From Mesorhizobium muleiense (lineage in GTDB: Bacteria > Pseudomonadota > Alphaproteobacteria > Rhizobiales > Rhizobiaceae): 64,000 nucleotides of DNA. Below the pieces are notes generated by a model. It was given only the letters and a program-made list of their open reading frames with translations, was not told the origin of the DNA and searched no databases. The translations under genes were made by a program, and so were the position numbers. Of this stretch, positions 62,777 through 64,000 are shown one piece after another; the first letter of the stretch is position 1, and each line of letters opens with the position of its first letter. Location of the stretch: assembly GCF_900099905.1 (NCBI RefSeq), contig NZ_FNEE01000008.1:91500-155499 (forward strand). Reading direction: 5' to 3'.

Positions 62777-64000
62777 TTGACGTCGACCGTCGACCCAATC
62801 AGCCTTCCTCAAAGAGCAGCTTCGAACGATCCAGAGATTGATCGCGAGGCTCTGGCTAATCTTTTGGTCGAAATTGCCCGGAACGTCGATCCGGACTATC
62901 GTGCGCGTCTCTACGGAGTTCCAACCGCCGATCCTCGCATGGAAACGCTGCGCCAGTTGCTGGTCGGCCGCGAAATTTCGGAGCTTTCACGAGTTGCGCA
63001 CCTGCTCGACGAACCTGAGCAGCTTGCGGCTGCAGTGGGGGGTGTTCTCCCCAGTGCAGCCGCACGTGCGCCTCATGCGCAACTCGGCGAGGCCCTTGCG
63101 CCAGCTGTCGAGAGGGCCGTGCAGCGGTCCATCCAGAAGAGCCCGCGCACGCTTACGGATATATTATACCCGGTGTTTCTGCCGGCAATTCGCAAGTCGA
63201 TCGGGGAAAAGATCGATCAGACCTTTCAGTCGCTGAATGAAACTTTAAGACATATATTTACCTGGCACGGGCTGAAGTGGAGATTTGAAGCTTGGAGAAC
63301 GGGTGCAAGCTTCTCAGAAGTTGTTCTTAAGCATTCTCTTGTCTACCGTGTAGAGCATGTCTTTCTTATCAACCGCAATTCCGGGATTTTGATAGCGCAT
63401 GTAACTGCCGATAACGCAACGAGCGAAGATCCTCAACTCATTTCTTCGATGCTTAGTGCAATTCAAGATTTTGTGAAAGACTCATTTAACGAGAAAGAAC
63501 AGAGCGGCCTGGACACTATCCGTTTCGGGGAGCTTCGTCTCTGGTCGGAAGTTGGACCGTTTGCGACCTTGGTCGCGGTGATCCGGGGAAATCCGCCAGA
63601 GGAATTACATGAAATCGTTCGCGATGTGTTGTTTCGCATCCATGATGAATACTCCCAGGCTTTAGAGCAGTTTGACGGCGACAGTTCGCAGTTGGTCGGC
63701 ATAGAGACGCAGTTGCAATCCTGCGTTGAACTGAAGCAGGAGGACTCAAACCAGGGATTTCCGTGGCTGGTGGTGGCTGCAGTCCTGCTGGTTTTGATTC
63801 CAGCAGGCGGTTGGTTCTTTCTTTCCTGGCAATCCGGGCAACGCTGGCAGGCCTATGTGTCGCGACTGGGAACCCAGCCGGGCATCATCGTTGCCGAACA
63901 AAAGATGCGCGATGGCCAATTCTATATTGCCGGCCTGAGAGACCCGCTTGCCGCCGACCCGCAGGCTTTGCTGTCCGGAACGCAGGTCGATCCCGCCCGC
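62777..64000 (+). CDS. Membrane-anchored protein with large cytosolic domain, 3'-truncated (possible OmpA-type)
   Basis: The frame from a TTG at 62777 runs without a stop to the window end, giving 408 visible codons. An upstream in-frame stop sits at 62762, so the protein starts here or at a later codon such as the ATG near 62939. About 325 residues of soluble domain include HVFLINRNSGILIAHV and a roadblock/longin-like strand-helix part. A single span follows at about 329-352 (WLVVAAVLLVLIPAGGWFF), then the start of an extra-cytosolic part (WQAYVSRLGTQPGIIVAEQ). This arrangement resembles large OmpA-family proteins with a cytosolic N-terminus, but the decisive C-terminus lies outside the window. 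Confidence 0.7.
   Translation, partial: MTSTVDPISLPQRAASNDPEIDREALANLLVEIARNVDPDYRARLYGVPTADPRMETLRQLLVGREISELSRVAHLLDEPEQLAAAVGGVLPSAAARAPHAQLGEALAPAVERAVQRSIQKSPRTLTDILYPVFLPAIRKSIGEKIDQTFQSLNETLRHIFTWHGLKWRFEAWRTGASFSEVVLKHSLVYRVEHVFLINRNSGILIAHVTADNATSEDPQLISSMLSAIQDFVKDSFNEKEQSGLDTIRFGELRLWSEVGPFATLVAVIRGNPPEELHEIVRDVLFRIHDEYSQALEQFDGDSSQLVGIETQLQSCVELKQEDSNQGFPWLVVAAVLLVLIPAGGWFFLSWQSGQRWQAYVSRLGTQPGIIVAEQKMRDGQFYIAGLRDPLAADPQALLSGTQVDPAR

Noticed and set aside
1..64000. tRNA, rRNA or known riboswitch
   Set aside because: No cloverleaf with a TTC-GA-C-type T-loop, no rRNA-like stretches and no familiar riboswitch core were noticed by eye; a dedicated covariance-model scan was not possible.

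Overview
The window is high-GC DNA with tightly packed genes, many ATGA/GTGA/TTGA stop-start overlaps, and an alpha-galactoside utilisation operon in the order known from Sinorhizobium. This points to an alphaproteobacterium of the order Hyphomicrobiales (Rhizobiales), plausibly a Mesorhizobium or Sinorhizobium relative. The genus cannot be fixed from the sequence alone. No rRNA, tRNA or CRISPR array was seen.

Region A (1-8739) is an aromatic-acid catabolic block. It holds a type I extradiol dioxygenase (5' end outside the window), an alpha/beta hydrolase, an Ldh-family oxidoreductase, an FAD monooxygenase, a TetR regulator, a DoxX-like membrane protein, a zinc-type dehydrogenase, and the two last enzymes of the protocatechuate/gallate 4,5-cleavage route, 4-oxalomesaconate hydratase (LigJ) and 4-carboxy-4-hydroxy-2-oxoadipate aldolase (LigK). 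Two GATAC/GTATC palindromes, one in front of tetR and one in front of the dehydrogenase gene, look like the regulator's operators. A 540-bp gap after ligK carries two strong hairpins.

Region B (9280-16208) is a signalling operon of the Sia/partner-switching kind: a PAS-GGDEF-EAL protein, a degenerate GHKL-like protein, a STAS-like domain fused to a SAM methyltransferase, a dCache-HAMP-PP2C phosphatase, an intact GHKL-like kinase and a small STAS-like protein. The two kinase/STAS pairs flanking one phosphatase, with the first pair degenerate and fused to an enzyme, are among the most unusual things in the window.

Region C (16309-26530) is the agp/aga operon for melibiose/raffinose-type alpha-galactosides: agaL1, agpA, agpB, agpC, agpD and agaL2 on the minus strand, with the AraC-type regulator agpT divergent. 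Hairpins lie on both sides of agpA, including a three-copy 22-bp tandem palindromic repeat.

Region D (26996-61191) is a long glycan-assembly and cyclic-nucleotide island. It contains MurG-like and GT4 glycosyltransferases, a polysaccharide deacetylase, a nucleotide-sugar dehydrogenase, methyltransferases, an ABC-exporter-like protein whose ATPase has lost its catalytic residues, a stand-alone cyclic-nucleotide-binding protein, an MBL-fold hydrolase, four class III cyclase-like proteins of four different architectures, a complete Yej/Agp-type ABC importer with a Tat-signal binding protein, and a 988-residue GT2-NodS-like-NodB-like fusion. A reasonable inference is a cNMP-controlled system that makes, modifies and moves a cell-surface oligosaccharide.

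Region E (61192-64000) is an AT-richer junction with the remains of an IS110-like transposase and a good sigma70-type promoter. It leads into a coiled-coil protein gene and a membrane-anchored protein gene that runs off the window end.
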